From NCBI RefSeq assembly GCF_014873875.1, contig NZ_JADBEM010000001.1, forward strand, positions 1,302,001 through 1,366,000: a stretch of DNA of 64,000 bases. Reading direction: 5' to 3'. The notes beneath the pieces are model-generated. The model worked only from the letters and a program-made list of their open reading frames with translations. It was not told the origin of the DNA and did no database searches. The stretch is from Actinopolymorpha pittospori. GTDB taxonomy: Bacteria; Actinomycetota; Actinomycetes; Propionibacteriales; Actinopolymorphaceae. The translations under genes and the position numbers were made by a program. Positions 16,806 to 25,679 of this stretch are shown here, piece after piece. Within the stretch, counting starts at the first letter, position 1. Each line of letters starts with the position of its first letter.

Positions 16806-17699
16806 ATGAGCGACGCCACCAACCCGGCGACCGAAGCCTTCCTCGCCCACCGCAACCTGCTCTTCACCGTCGCCTACGAGATGCTCGGGTCGGCCGCCGA
16901 TGCCGAGGACGTCCTCCAGGAGACCTGGCTGCGATGGGTCGAGGTCGACCTGGAGCAGGTACGCGACCAGCGCGCCTACCTGGTTCGGATCACGACCCGG
17001 CAGGCGCTCAACCGGCTCCGCACGATGAGGCGCCGCAGGGAGGCCTACGTCGGCCCCTGGCTGCCCGAACCTATCCTCACCACACCGGACGTGGCCGAGA
17101 ACGTCGAACTCGCCGAGAGCCTGTCGATCGCGCTCATGCTCGTCCTGGAGACACTCTCGCCGACCGAGCGCGCCGTGTTCGTGCTGCGCGAGGTCTTCGA
17201 CGTCAGCTACGACGAGATCGCGGCAGCCGTCGACAAGAGCCCCGCGGCGGTCCGCCAGATCGCCCACCGCGCCCGGGCGCACGTCGAGGCCCGCCGCCCC
17301 CGCGAGGTCGTCTCCGCCAGCCAGACCCGGGCGGCGCTGGAGTCCTTCCAGCGCGCGCTGGAGAACGGGGACATGCAGGGCCTGCTCGACGTGCTCGCCC
17401 CGGATGTCGTCCTGCTCAGTGACGGCGGCGGCATCAAGCAGGCCGCGCGGCGACCGGTCATCGGCGCCGAGAAGGTGGTCCGCTTCATCGTCGGTGGCAC
17501 CGGCCGGACCGAGGCGACGCTCGCCACCTCCCCCACCGTGGTCAACGCCAACCCGGCGCTCGTCCTACGCCTGGACGGCCAGGTCGACGGGGTGATGGCG
17601 GTCAGGGTCGAGGGCGGCCGGATCATCGGCCTCTACTACGTCCGCAATCCGGAGAAACTGTCCCGGGTCGAGTCCGAGACCCCGCTCACCCTGCGATGA
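16806..17699 (+). CDS. ECF41-family RNA polymerase sigma factor
   Basis: 297-aa sigma-70 factor. Region 2 covers about residues 10-75 (LLFTVAYEMLGSAADAEDVL, then QETWLRW), and region 4 covers about 115-165 (LSPTERAVFVLREVFDVSYD, then EIAAAVDKSPAAVRQIAHRA). A C-terminal SnoaL/NTF2-like domain from about 185 to the end includes ESFQRALENGDMQGLLDVLA, then DVVLLSDGGG. This fused domain defines ECF41 and replaces an anti-sigma factor. The ATG at 16806 lies after GAAGG. It is flanked by the FAD oxidoreductase and a carboxymuconolactone decarboxylase, and the latter has an ECF41-type promoter, so it very likely directs both that promoter and the one before DoxX. Confidence 0.92.
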   Translation: MSDATNPATEAFLAHRNLLFTVAYEMLGSAADAEDVLQETWLRWVEVDLEQVRDQRAYLVRITTRQALNRLRTMRRRREAYVGPWLPEPILTTPDVAENVELAESLSIALMLVLETLSPTERAVFVLREVFDVSYDEIAAAVDKSPAAVRQIAHRARAHVEARRPREVVSASQTRAALESFQRALENGDMQGLLDVLAPDVVLLSDGGGIKQAARRPVIGAEKVVRFIVGGTGRTEATLATSPTVVNANPALVLRLDGQVDGVMAVRVEGGRIIGLYYVRNPEKLSRVESETPLTLR

Positions 17700-17743
17700 A
17701 CACCGGCGGCAGCGGTAAAGGCGACGTACGTCACATCCGTTCC

Positions 17744-17770
17744 TGTCACAGATCGCCGAGCAGATCTGTC
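17744..17770 (+). promoter_or_regulatory. ECF41-type promoter for the carboxymuconolactone decarboxylase gene
   Basis: TGTCACA at 17744-17750, 16 bases, TGTC at 17767-17770; same elements and same spacing as 15027-15053. About 39 bp upstream of the start at 17809. Confidence 0.82.
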
Positions 17771-17808
17771 AAAGAGGTGTACCCACCGACGACAGCAAGG
17801 AGCCCATC

Positions 17809-18282
17809 ATGGATGCTCGCCTGAACCTCTTCGGCAACCAGGTCTCGGCCAAGGCCCTGCGCTACATCACCTCCGCGAGCAAGGTCGTCTCGGACTCGAC
17901 CCTGCCCACCACGATCCAGCACCTGGTCGAACTCCGCGCCAGCCAGATCAACGGCTGCGGGTTCTGCACCGACATGCACACCAAGGACGCCACCCACGCC
18001 GGGGAGACCTCGGTGCGCCTCAACCTGGTCGCGGCCTGGCGTGAGGCCACGGTCTTCACCGAAGCCGAACGCGCCGCCCTGGAACTGACGGAGGAGGGCA
18101 CCCGCGTCGCCGACGCCGCGGGTGGAGTCTCCGACGAGGTGTGGACCAACGCCGCCAAGCACTTCGACGAGGACCAGCTCGCCGCGCTGGTCTCCCTCAT
18201 CGCGCTCATCAACGCCTACAACCGCGTCAACATCATCACCCGCCAGCCCGCCGGCAACTACCAGCCCGGCCAGTTCGGATGA
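17809..18282 (+). CDS. Carboxymuconolactone decarboxylase-family (AhpD-like) protein
   Basis: 157-aa helical protein of the CMD/AhpD superfamily. The AhpD-type redox motif is present as GCGFCTDMHTKDA near residue 48, with CxxC-like Cys pair and the following His typical of peroxidase-linked disulfide reductases. It begins MDARLNLFGNQVSAKALRYI, and the later helix ALVSLIALINAYNRVNI is characteristic. The ATG has AAGGAG upstream. ECF41 sigma genes are typically followed by a CMD gene under their control; the promoter motif just upstream fits. Likely acts in the cytoplasm on peroxides or an organic thiol substrate, which cannot be named here. Confidence 0.9.
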   Translation: MDARLNLFGNQVSAKALRYITSASKVVSDSTLPTTIQHLVELRASQINGCGFCTDMHTKDATHAGETSVRLNLVAAWREATVFTEAERAALELTEEGTRVADAAGGVSDEVWTNAAKHFDEDQLAALVSLIALINAYNRVNIITRQPAGNYQPGQFG

Positions 18283-18367
18283 CAGGCAGGAGCGGGCCGG
18301 GACCAGCGATGGACTGCGTCCCGGCCGGTCACCGTGCAGCCGCGCGACCGTCCAGCCGTGCGACCGC

Positions 18368-18802
18368 TCAGTCGGCGGCGGGCGCGTCGACAGGCGGCCA
18401 GTACCGCCGCTGCTCCTCACTCGGGCTCATGAGCCCAATCTGGTAGCCGTCCGGGTCGTCGACGATGGCGAAACGGGAACCCCAGAAGGTCCCGTAAGGC
18501 TTCTGCCGGGACTTGTATCCCGCATCGACCATCCGCTGCCACACCTCGTCCACGTGGTCGCGCTCGGACACCGAAAGGCTGAGCACGACGCTCCCTCCGG
18601 CGACATCGGGAGTGCCGCTGCTCCACTGCCGGGCGAACTCATGTTGGTCCAGGTCGAAGGCAACGCCGTTGGGGAACGTCATCCCGGCGTGCGGGCCGGT
18701 CGGTTCCCCGATGTCAAGGCCGAGTAGACGGTAGAACCTCAGGCTCGCTTGCAGGTCACGGACGACCAGGTTGATCTGGCCCAACACCGGCTTCGCATCC
18801 AT
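18368..18802 (-). CDS. VOC/glyoxalase-fold protein
   Basis: 144-aa vicinal-oxygen-chelate superfamily protein. It has two beta-alpha-beta-beta-beta modules: the first starts LGQINLVVRDLQASLRFYRL at about residue 7, the second carries VVLSLSVSERDHVDEVWQRM, and the ending is IVDDPDGYQIGLMSP, the usual metal-ligand Glu position being replaced by Gln here (DGYQIGL). The protein could therefore be non-catalytic or bind a ligand. Its start overlaps the 3' end of the CPBP protease gene by 47 bp on the same strand, suggesting translational coupling. Confidence 0.85.
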   Translation of the reverse strand: MDAKPVLGQINLVVRDLQASLRFYRLLGLDIGEPTGPHAGMTFPNGVAFDLDQHEFARQWSSGTPDVAGGSVVLSLSVSERDHVDEVWQRMVDAGYKSRQKPYGTFWGSRFAIVDDPDGYQIGLMSPSEEQRRYWPPVDAPAAD

Positions 18803-19682
18803 ACCGCGGTCTCCGTTCGTCTCGGTCCGTGCGCATGGCCCCGTCGAGTGGTTCCTGGCACGCTACCGCCAACGGTCGCGCCTGGTACCTGCCGCTGAGC
18901 AGAATCCAGCAGGCGACCACCACCATCGGCGCGGTCATGAGGGCGATGCCGGCCGTGGCGCCGATGTTCGCGCCCAGCATCATCCCGGTCAGCAGCGAGA
19001 GGGTCATGTTGTTCCCGGCGTGGGCGACGCTGGTGGTCCAGATGCTGCCACTGCGCAGCCGTAGCCAGGTCAGAATGACCTCCTGGCACAGGAACGACAC
19101 CGTCCAGACCAACAGGCCCAGTGCCACGTTTCCGAATTCGATGTACCCCAGGAACGCCAGCGGGTAGTGCCAGATCGCCCAGATCAACCCGGTGGCCAGG
19201 GTCGCGGCCAGTGGACGTCCGGGGAAGATCCGTAGCCGCAGATAGCTGGTCCAGCCGAACTCCTCACCCCAGTAGAGCGGGGCGAGCAGCGGCACGACGA
19301 GCATCAGCACGCCCAGGAACGCCCACCAGGGCAGCCCCGGCACCAGCTCCTCCAGCGGCGTCAGGGTCGGCTGCCACATCCCCAGTACGGCGGCCAGCCC
19401 AAGGGCGGCCGCGGTGAACGCCAGCGGTCCGAGCCAGGCCGCGAGGTAGTGCTGCCAGGAGGCGCGCATCCGTAGCGCCAAGCCGGCATCGGCGAAGCCC
19501 TCGCGCGTCACCCAACGGCGGACGATGAAGGCCGCGGCGGCGGGCGCGATCCAGCCCAGGGACAGGAGCTGGACGAGTGGGTTCGCCAGCGAGAAACCCA
19601 ACAGGCGCAGGGTGATCTCGACGGTCCAGGTCACGCCGAAACTGATCAGCAGATACGTGACGAGCCCCGTGGTTCTCGACAT
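18756..19682 (-). CDS. CPBP-family intramembrane metalloprotease
   Basis: 308-aa membrane protein with about eight hydrophobic helices. The CPBP (Rce1-like) motifs are present: the Glu pair in YWGEEFGWTSYLRLR, the His in IWAIWHYPLAFLG and the late AHAGNNMT motif. The family cleaves membrane or prenylated proteins, or helps in bacteriocin self-immunity; no substrate gene is visible here. The ATG at 19682 has GGAAGGAA upstream; the longer open frame beyond it is not coding. The C-terminal tail of about 40 residues is hydrophilic and overlaps the VOC gene start, so the two are probably one operon. It is divergent from the histidine kinase gene. Confidence 0.88.
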   Translation of the reverse strand: MSRTTGLVTYLLISFGVTWTVEITLRLLGFSLANPLVQLLSLGWIAPAAAAFIVRRWVTREGFADAGLALRMRASWQHYLAAWLGPLAFTAAALGLAAVLGMWQPTLTPLEELVPGLPWWAFLGVLMLVVPLLAPLYWGEEFGWTSYLRLRIFPGRPLAATLATGLIWAIWHYPLAFLGYIEFGNVALGLLVWTVSFLCQEVILTWLRLRSGSIWTTSVAHAGNNMTLSLLTGMMLGANIGATAGIALMTAPMVVVACWILLSGRYQARPLAVACQEPLDGAMRTDRDERRPRYGCEAGVGPDQPGRP

Positions 19683-19847
19683 CGGGCCGGTTCCTTCCGG
19701 TTCGGTTGCGGGGGTTGCGACAGCGAGCCCAGCCGACCATCCAGCCGGGCGAACATCACTACGTCCACGCACCGAAACGGGGGTAGGGCCAGGCATACCT
19801 GGTCCGTATGGCTGGCTACCAGGACGCACCCCGCCGCGCCGGTTACC

Positions 19848-21197
19848 GTGAGGGGCGTGCGCACAGGTGTCCCGCAGACGGCGCTGGAGGCCCTCGCCAG
19901 CCGTCGGCTCCTGGCCAGCAGCTGGCCGTGGCGGTCCGCGGGCTACCTCCTCACGACGTTGCCCGTGGCGGTTCCGGCGTTCGTGGTGCTGGCGATTCCC
20001 TGGCTGGTGCTCGTGGCACGGTTGGCGGAAGGCGGCCATCCGGTCGCCACGATCGTGTCGCAGATCCTGCTCGCGGCGGCACTGACCGGCGTGCTCGGTC
20101 CGCTGGTCGCGCCGCCCCTGGCCCGGCTGGAGCGCAGACGCCTGCGCATGGTGGACAACCGCCCGGCCGGGACCAGCCACCACAGGCCGGCTCCCGCCGG
20201 GCTGACGTCATGGCTGCGGCACCGCTACACCGACCCGGCCACCTGGCGCGAGGTCGGCTACGCCTGCCTGCTGGCCACCCTGGCACCCGTCCTGTCCGTC
20301 GCCGCACTGCTCGCGGTCCCCCTGGTCGGCACGTTCCTCACGAGCCCCCTGTTGGTGCTGGCACAGGCGCCGGGAGGGAAGCCGGTGGCGCTGGGCTTCG
20401 ACACGGCGGCAACCGTCGGGCAGACCCTGCCCTACGTGATCGTCGGCGCCCTCCTGCTCCCCCTGGTTCCCTACCTGTGGACCCTGCTGGCCGGCGGACA
20501 CGCCGGGCTGGCGCGTGCCCTGCTGCTGGGCGAAACCACGCAGCAGTTGCGGGCGGAACTGGTCGAGGTGTCCCGCTCCCGGGCGCGGCTCGCGGACGCC
20601 TTCGAGGCCGAACGCAGACGCATCGAACGGGACCTGCACGACGGCGCCCAGCAGAAGCTGGTCAGCCTCACCCTGCGACTCGGGCTGGCCCGACTCGACC
20701 TGCCACCCGACTCCCCCGCCGCCGACAGCATCGCCCTCGCACACAAGCAGGCCAAGCAGCTGATGGCCGAGCTACGCCAGCTCATCCACGGCATCCAGCC
20801 GCAGATCCTCACCGACCTCGGCCTGGCCGCCGCCCTGGACGAACTGGCCGACCAGTCCCCCGTCCCGGTGACCGTCAACGCGGACCTGCCCGGCAGGCCA
20901 CCCCACCAGACCGAGAACACGGCGTACTTCGTGGCCGCCGAGGCGCTGACGAACATTGCCAAACACAGCGACGCCACCAGCGCGGCGCTGTCCCTACGCC
21001 AGCACAGTGACCTGCTCACGGTCGAGATCAGCGACAACGGTCACGGCGGCGCCGACCCCGAACGCGGCAGCGGCCTGACCGGGCTGGCCGACCGGGTGGC
21101 GGTCACCGGCGGCAGAATGCTGCTGTCCAGCCCGGTCGGCGGCCCGACACTGCTACGCGTGGAGCTCCCGTGTACCCACACCCAGCCATCCGGGTAG
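19848..21197 (+). CDS. NarL-type sensor histidine kinase
   Basis: 449-aa membrane kinase. Two pairs of hydrophobic helices occupy residues about 30-75 and 125-195. The dimerisation/phosphoacceptor segment is [20 protein letters not shown] (HisKA_3; His near residue 265), followed by a HATPase domain with the N-box region [17 protein letters not shown] and the [20 protein letters not shown] loop. It autophosphorylates and passes phosphate to the response regulator whose gene overlaps it by 28 bp. The start is a GTG at 19848 or 19857. The sensed signal is not apparent, since no extracellular sensor domain is present. Confidence 0.9.
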   Translation: MRGVRTGVPQTALEALASRRLLASSWPWRSAGYLLTTLPVAVPAFVVLAIPWLVLVARLAEGGHPVATIVSQILLAAALTGVLGPLVAPPLARLERRRLRMVDNRPAGTSHHRPAPAGLTSWLRHRYTDPATWREVGYACLLATLAPVLSVAALLAVPLVGTFLTSPLLVLAQAPGGKPVALGFDTAATVGQTLPYVIVGALLLPLVPYLWTLLAGGHAGLARALLLGETTQQLRAELVEVSRSRARLADAFEAERRRIERDLHDGAQQKLVSLTLRLGLARLDLPPDSPAADSIALAHKQAKQLMAELRQLIHGIQPQILTDLGLAAALDELADQSPVPVTVNADLPGRPPHQTENTAYFVAAEALTNIAKHSDATSAALSLRQHSDLLTVEISDNGHGGADPERGSGLTGLADRVAVTGGRMLLSSPVGGPTLLRVELPCTHTQPSG

Positions 21198-21850
21198 TCA
21201 TCGCCGAGGACGGAGTCCTGCTGCGGGAGGGACTCGCCGGCCTGCTCGAACGCTTCGGCCTGCACACCGTGGCGGTCGTCGGTGACGGCGACGCGCTCAA
21301 GGCCGCCGTGGCCGAGCACGGCCCGGACCTGGTGATCACCGACATCCGGATGCCCCCCAGCTTCACCGACGAAGGGCTGCGCGTCGCCGTCGAACTGCGC
21401 CGCGCGCACCCCGACCTCGCGATCGTCGCGCTCAGCCAGTACGTCCAACACCGCTACGCAGCCGATCTGCTCGACTCCGGCGACGGTCGCGGCATCGGCT
21501 ACCTGCTCAAGGACCGGATCGTCGACGTCGAGGACTTCATCGCCGCGCTGCGCCGCGTGGCCGCCGGCGGAACGGTCATCGACCCCCAGGTCGTCAGCCA
21601 ACTGCTGCGCCGCCGCGGCGACCCGCTGTCCTCCCTGTCCCCGCGCGAACGCGAGGTACTCGCCCTCATCGCCCAGGGCCAGTCCAACTCGGCGATCGCC
21701 CGGCACCTCGTCATCTCCGAGCCGGCCGTCGGTAAGCACGTCGGCAACATCCTCGCCAAGCTCCACCTCCCCCAGACCGATGACACCAACCGGCGCGTCC
21801 TGGCCGTCCTGGCCCACCTCCGAGGCGAGAACAGCGACAGATCCACCTGA
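21170..21850 (+). CDS. LuxR-type response regulator
   Basis: 226-aa regulator. Receiver domain residues 7-120: acidic pair in [10 protein letters not shown], phospho-acceptor Asp in [10 protein letters not shown], and Lys in YLLKDRIVD. The C-terminal GerE HTH covers about 160-220: [40 protein letters not shown]. The GTG start at 21170 overlaps the kinase gene, so expression is coupled and this is its cognate partner. Its 3' end nearly touches the convergent LLM gene. Confidence 0.92.
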   Translation: MYPHPAIRVVIAEDGVLLREGLAGLLERFGLHTVAVVGDGDALKAAVAEHGPDLVITDIRMPPSFTDEGLRVAVELRRAHPDLAIVALSQYVQHRYAADLLDSGDGRGIGYLLKDRIVDVEDFIAALRRVAAGGTVIDPQVVSQLLRRRGDPLSSLSPREREVLALIAQGQSNSAIARHLVISEPAVGKHVGNILAKLHLPQTDDTNRRVLAVLAHLRGENSDRST

Positions 21851-21854
21851 GGCG

Positions 21855-22868
21855 TCAGCCCGCGGCGGGGCCCAACTTCCTGAGGACGTCGAGCACGGTC
21901 TCCTGGCTGGAGAGAGCCTGCGGAGGCAGGCTGACGTACAGCTGAATCGTGGTCACACCGGGCTGGTGGTAGCGAAGGATCTGCTCCCGACACTGCTCGG
22001 GAGAGCCGCTGACGAACAGTCCGTCGACCACCTCGTCGGGGACCGCCTTCTGGGCACTCTCAGGGTCCGCCGCGTCCCATGCCGCATGGACCTCGCGCAG
22101 CAACCCGTCGTTGCCCAGCCACTCGTGGAACCTGCGGTAGGGCTCCCGATTGAGGATCCAGGCGAGGAAGGGACGCGCGTTGCCGCGCGCGTGGTCCTTG
22201 TCCGCCGTGGGACAGACGAAGACCTTGACCACGAGTTCCTTGCCCACTGGCTGCGGCCCCACGACGTCCAGGATCTTGGGTACGTCCTCGGGGAACAACA
22301 GGTTGGTGATCGCCCCGTCTCCCTCGCTGAAAGCGAGCCGCAGCATGCGGGGGCGCAGCGCCCCCAGGATGACCTTGACCGGCTCGGTGGGCGGGTCCGG
22401 CAGGCGGTAGCCGGCGATGGAGAAGGTGTCGAAATCATCAGCGACGTACTCCCCACGTAGGGCGCGGGTGACGAACCGCAGCACGTCCCGCGTGCGTGTG
22501 AAGGGTTCCTCGAACGGGATGCCGTTGATGTCGCTCACGTGCGCGGGCACCGATGAGCCCAACCCCAACAACAGCCGCCCGGGGGCGAGCTGCGCCAGCG
22601 TCGCCGCGGTCTGCGCGATCACGGCCGGGCCACGGGTGAAGACGGGGACGATACCGGTGCCCAGGCGCAGGGTCGGCGACCACGCCGCGGTGGCCGCGAG
22701 CGGTGTGAAGACGTCGGTGCCGCTTCCCTCCGCCGTCCACACGTCTGAGTAGCCGAGGTCCGGGAGCGCCTCGACGATGTGCCGGTGGTGGCCGATGCTG
22801 ATACCGGGGAGTGGGAGCGTGACACCCCAGTGGGGCTGCGCCAGCGGCGAACGGTCGCTGTCAGACAC
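21855..22868 (-). CDS. LLM-class F420-dependent oxidoreductase
   Basis: 337-aa luciferase-like monooxygenase/F420-dependent reductase. It starts at GTG 22868 (MSDSDRSPLAQP, then HWGVTLPLPGISIG); GGAAGGGA is upstream at a long spacing. Family features include GYSDVWTAEGSGTDVFTPL, LRLGTGIVPVFTRGP and ARLAPGR-like AQLAPGRLLLGLGSS, typical of TIM-barrel LLM enzymes that use coenzyme F420 or FMN. A C-terminal VSGSPEQCREQILRYHQPG segment is also characteristic. The substrate is unknown. It sits between two NarL-type two-component pairs and overlaps neither. Confidence 0.87.
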   Translation of the reverse strand: MSDSDRSPLAQPHWGVTLPLPGISIGHHRHIVEALPDLGYSDVWTAEGSGTDVFTPLAATAAWSPTLRLGTGIVPVFTRGPAVIAQTAATLAQLAPGRLLLGLGSSVPAHVSDINGIPFEEPFTRTRDVLRFVTRALRGEYVADDFDTFSIAGYRLPDPPTEPVKVILGALRPRMLRLAFSEGDGAITNLLFPEDVPKILDVVGPQPVGKELVVKVFVCPTADKDHARGNARPFLAWILNREPYRRFHEWLGNDGLLREVHAAWDAADPESAQKAVPDEVVDGLFVSGSPEQCREQILRYHQPGVTTIQLYVSLPPQALSSQETVLDVLRKLGPAAG

Positions 22869-22961
22869 GGGTGAGAGGTCCCTTCCGTTAGCAGTGCGTG
22901 CGGCCCACGTCGGCGCCCTCCGGCGCGTTCGGCGTCCGGCCCGCCACAGGCCCAACCAGTC

Positions 22962-23612
22962 CTAGTCGGCTTGGCTGAGATAGGTGAGGACGGCCAGGAC
23001 GCGCCGGTTGATGTCCTCGTCCTCCACGACCGCGAGCTTGGTGAAGATGGACGTCGTGTGCTTGCTGATACCGCCCTCGCTGAGGTGGAGCTGACGCCCG
23101 ATCGCGGTGTTGGACAGCCCCTGCGCCATGAGCGCGAGCACGGAGCGTTCCCGTTCGGTGAGCGTGGCGAGCGGGCTCGTCCTCGGTTGGCCGCCGATCA
23201 ACGCGGACACGACGGCCGGGTCCAGGGCGGTCCCGCCGGCGCCGACCCGTTCCAGGGCGTCGATGAACTCATCGGCGTCGACGACGCGTTCCTTCAACAG
23301 GTACCCGGTGCCGCCGGCCCTGTCGGCGAGGAGTTCGCGGGCGTAGAGCTGTTCGACGTGCTGGGACAGGATCAGGATCGGAAGGCCCGGCCGCTCGCGC
23401 CGCGCCGCCAGCGCCGCCTGCAGGCCCTCGTCGGTGTTGGTCGGCGGCATCCGCACGTCGATGATCGACACGTCGGGCTGGTGTTCCAGGAGCGCCAGCT
23501 GGGTCGAGGGTCCGTCCTCGGTCGTGGCGACGACAGTGTGGCCGTAGTCCTCGACGAGCCGAGCCAGACCGTCCCGCAGGAGGTAGAGGTCCTCGGCTAT
23601 GAGTACGCGCAC
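22962..23612 (-). CDS. LuxR-type response regulator
   Basis: 216-aa regulator. The receiver domain starts MRVLIAEDLYLLRDGLARLV; the phospho-acceptor Asp is in VSIIDVRMPP and the conserved Lys in GYLLKERVVD. The HTH domain is LTERERSVLALMAQGLSNTA then IGRQLHLSEGGISKHTTSIF, about residues 150-205. The GTG start at 23612 overlaps the kinase gene by 16 bp; it is the kinase's cognate partner. A perfect palindrome lies upstream of the kinase gene and could be its target. Confidence 0.92.
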   Translation of the reverse strand: MRVLIAEDLYLLRDGLARLVEDYGHTVVATTEDGPSTQLALLEHQPDVSIIDVRMPPTNTDEGLQAALAARRERPGLPILILSQHVEQLYARELLADRAGGTGYLLKERVVDADEFIDALERVGAGGTALDPAVVSALIGGQPRTSPLATLTERERSVLALMAQGLSNTAIGRQLHLSEGGISKHTTSIFTKLAVVEDEDINRRVLAVLTYLSQAD

Positions 23613-24859
23613 GGCACCACCATCGTCGCTGTCGTCGGACCGCCTGCCGGGCTGGAGATCCTCAGCGTCCCACCGAACGGCGCGAGTCGGTGCTCCAACC
23701 CCCGTAGGCCGCCGCGCTCGAGGACGGCCGCACCGCCGACGCCGTCGTCGCTGACCGCGATCCGGGCCGCGCCCGCCGCGTAGTCGGCGGTGATCGTGAC
23801 CGAGCAGGCCTGCGCGTGCTTCACGATGTTGGCGAGCAGTTCGGCGACACCGAAGTACAGCGCGGACTCCGCCGGGAGCTCCAACCGGTCCTTGATCGTG
23901 GAGCGCACCTGGATCGGCAGCGGGATGTCCATGGCCATCGCCCGGATCGCGTCGACCAGGCCACGTTCGATGAGGATGGGCGCGGTGATGCCGCGGACCA
24001 GTTCGCGCAGTTCCGCCACCGCGGCGGTCGTCGACGTCCGCGCTTCGGCGAGGAGTTGCTGGGCGCGGCCCGGGTCGGACCGCAGGGCGCGTTCGGCGGC
24101 GCTCAGCGTCATGCCGAGCGCGACGAGCCGGGCCTGGGCGCCGTCGTGGAGGTCACGTTCGATCCGGCGGATCTCGGCTGCCTGGGTCGCGGTCATGTCC
24201 GCCTGGGTGGCGACGAGGTCCTGAACCCGCTCGGCGAGGCGAGCCGACCTGGGCGAGCCCAGGACGGCCACCGCCACCGGCCCCACCGCACGCCACCCGT
24301 ACGGCGCGCTCACGACTCCGACGAACAGGGGCAGCAGCGCCCACCACCGCTGCCCGCCGGACTCCCAGACGCTCGCCACGACGCCGATGCTCGCCAACGG
24401 CAGCACGACCACGACTCCCACCGTGAACGGTGCCACCACCAGCCACACCATGTCCCGCCACGAGGCCGGGTCCCGGGTACGCGAACGCAGCCAGCGTTGG
24501 ACGACGCTGGACCGCCTCCACCGGTTGTAACCGTAGCCGTTCCACCAGTACCCGGTCGACATCCTCCGCGGCGACAGCATCGGCCGATACAGGGTGGCGA
24601 TCTCGACGCCACACCACCGGCGGACCAGCACCCGGAAGGTCCAGCAGAGCGGGCGTCCACCCACGACGAAGAGAACGAACGCCCCGACAACTGTCCACCA
24701 CGCCGCCAGGACGGGATTCTGCGCGATCCGGAAGCTCCACACACCGAGCACGGCCACCACCGCGGGCAGCGCGAAGAACAGCACCGTCAGCACCAGCGAG
24801 CGGTAGGCGCCCACGACGACGCCGGCCATCCACGCGGCCACCCGGCGGGCAGGGTCCAT
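23597..24859 (-). CDS. NarL-type sensor histidine kinase
   Basis: 420-aa membrane kinase with two N-terminal helices (about residues 20-75) and two more at 145-190. The phosphoacceptor segment is [20 protein letters not shown] with His near residue 225. The ATPase domain shows VAELLANIVKHAQACSV and SDDGVGGAAVLERGGLRGLE. The ATG at 24859 begins MDPARRVAAWMAGVVVGAY. It is the first gene of a kinase/regulator pair with a 16-bp overlap. A sequence with Tyr and Trp repeats, STGYWWNGYGYNRWRR, lies in the cytoplasmic loop before the third helix and is unusual. Confidence 0.9.
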   Translation of the reverse strand: MDPARRVAAWMAGVVVGAYRSLVLTVLFFALPAVVAVLGVWSFRIAQNPVLAAWWTVVGAFVLFVVGGRPLCWTFRVLVRRWCGVEIATLYRPMLSPRRMSTGYWWNGYGYNRWRRSSVVQRWLRSRTRDPASWRDMVWLVVAPFTVGVVVVLPLASIGVVASVWESGGQRWWALLPLFVGVVSAPYGWRAVGPVAVAVLGSPRSARLAERVQDLVATQADMTATQAAEIRRIERDLHDGAQARLVALGMTLSAAERALRSDPGRAQQLLAEARTSTTAAVAELRELVRGITAPILIERGLVDAIRAMAMDIPLPIQVRSTIKDRLELPAESALYFGVAELLANIVKHAQACSVTITADYAAGAARIAVSDDGVGGAAVLERGGLRGLEHRLAPFGGTLRISSPAGGPTTATMVVPCAYS

Positions 24860-24902
24860 ACGGCCAGTGTTCCAAAGGCAGAGGCCGCGTCGGGCCGCAG
24901 GA

Positions 24903-24922
24903 GGGTGGGGCCGGCCCCACCC
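24903..24922. promoter_or_regulatory. Perfect 20-bp palindrome upstream of the histidine kinase gene
   Basis: GGGTGGGGCCGGCCCCACCC, centred about 54 bp upstream of the kinase start at 24859. A related half-site run of CCCCCACCCCACCCC follows at about 24931-24945. Position and symmetry fit an autoregulatory operator for the LuxR-type partner, but this is inference. Confidence 0.5.
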
Positions 24923-25047
24923 CGTGGTGTCCCCCACCCCACCCCGACCGTGGGGCTATGTCGGTTCCTGCCGGCCGCGCCCGTTCCTAACGTCGATGAC
25001 GACCACGCATCGACAACCGCTTGAGCAGACGGGACGCAGGCCAGCTC

Positions 25048-25546
25048 ATGACTCAACCGTATTCCGGATTCGTCATCGCCGCCGTCGTGGCGTACGTGAT
25101 CTACTACTTCGCCCGCCAGGTGACCTGGCAGCGTTTCAGATCCAGGACCGTCTACACCATGCCGTTGGTGATGCTCGGCGGCGGTGTATCTCCTTCACCT
25201 ACAGGGACCGACGCTGCCCACGATCAGGCCGCTCGATGTCGGCGTCCTCGTCGCCGAACTGCTCGCGGGTGTCGTCGTCGGGTGCGTCCTGGGTTCCTTG
25301 ACACAGTTCTCCCGTACGGCGACCGGGCTTCGGTATCGCCTACCTGTCATCGGCCTCGCCCTGTGGATCGGCTTCATCGCGGTACGCGTGTTGGTCTCCT
25401 ACGTCCTGGCCGGGCTCGGCGCGCACTGGACCGCCGCGGCGGCCGCGAGTTTCTTGCTGGTGCTCGGAACAATCAGACTCGGCCAGCTTCCCTTCATCGC
25501 GATCCGCAGCCAGACATCCGTTGGCAGCCAGACCACTGCTCGCTAG
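25048..25546 (+). pseudogene. DUF1453/CcdC-like membrane protein, split by a frameshift
   Basis: Two frames join into one sensible membrane protein. The first (25048-25183) reads MTQPYSGFVIAAVVAYVIYY and ends TMPLVMLGGG. The second begins at 25184 (VYLLHLQGPTLPTIRPLDVG, then VLVAELLAGVVVGCVLGSL) and runs to 25546. Together they give about 165 aa with four to five membrane helices, like DUF1453-type proteins. The change occurs in the G-rich stretch GGCGGCGGTGT: the genome has one base too many for a continuous frame. A real mutation or an assembly error are both possible. It is divergent from the histidine kinase gene. Confidence 0.6.
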
Positions 25547-25679
25547 CGGGATGGGGAATGCCTGAGGCGCGAAGCGTCCCGACCCCGGTGCGTCCATGGC
25601 CGCCCACGTCCCCGACTCGTGGGCCCGACCGTTCGACCCGGACGGTCGCACCGCGGCGGTGGGTAGCCAGGTCAGCCCA

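Noticed and set aside
15548..17422. A 624-aa FAD oxidoreductase extended into the sigma gene (apparent fusion)
   Set aside because: The part after residue about 368 is out-of-frame text over a real ECF41 gene; a one-base frameshift explains it better than a fusion.
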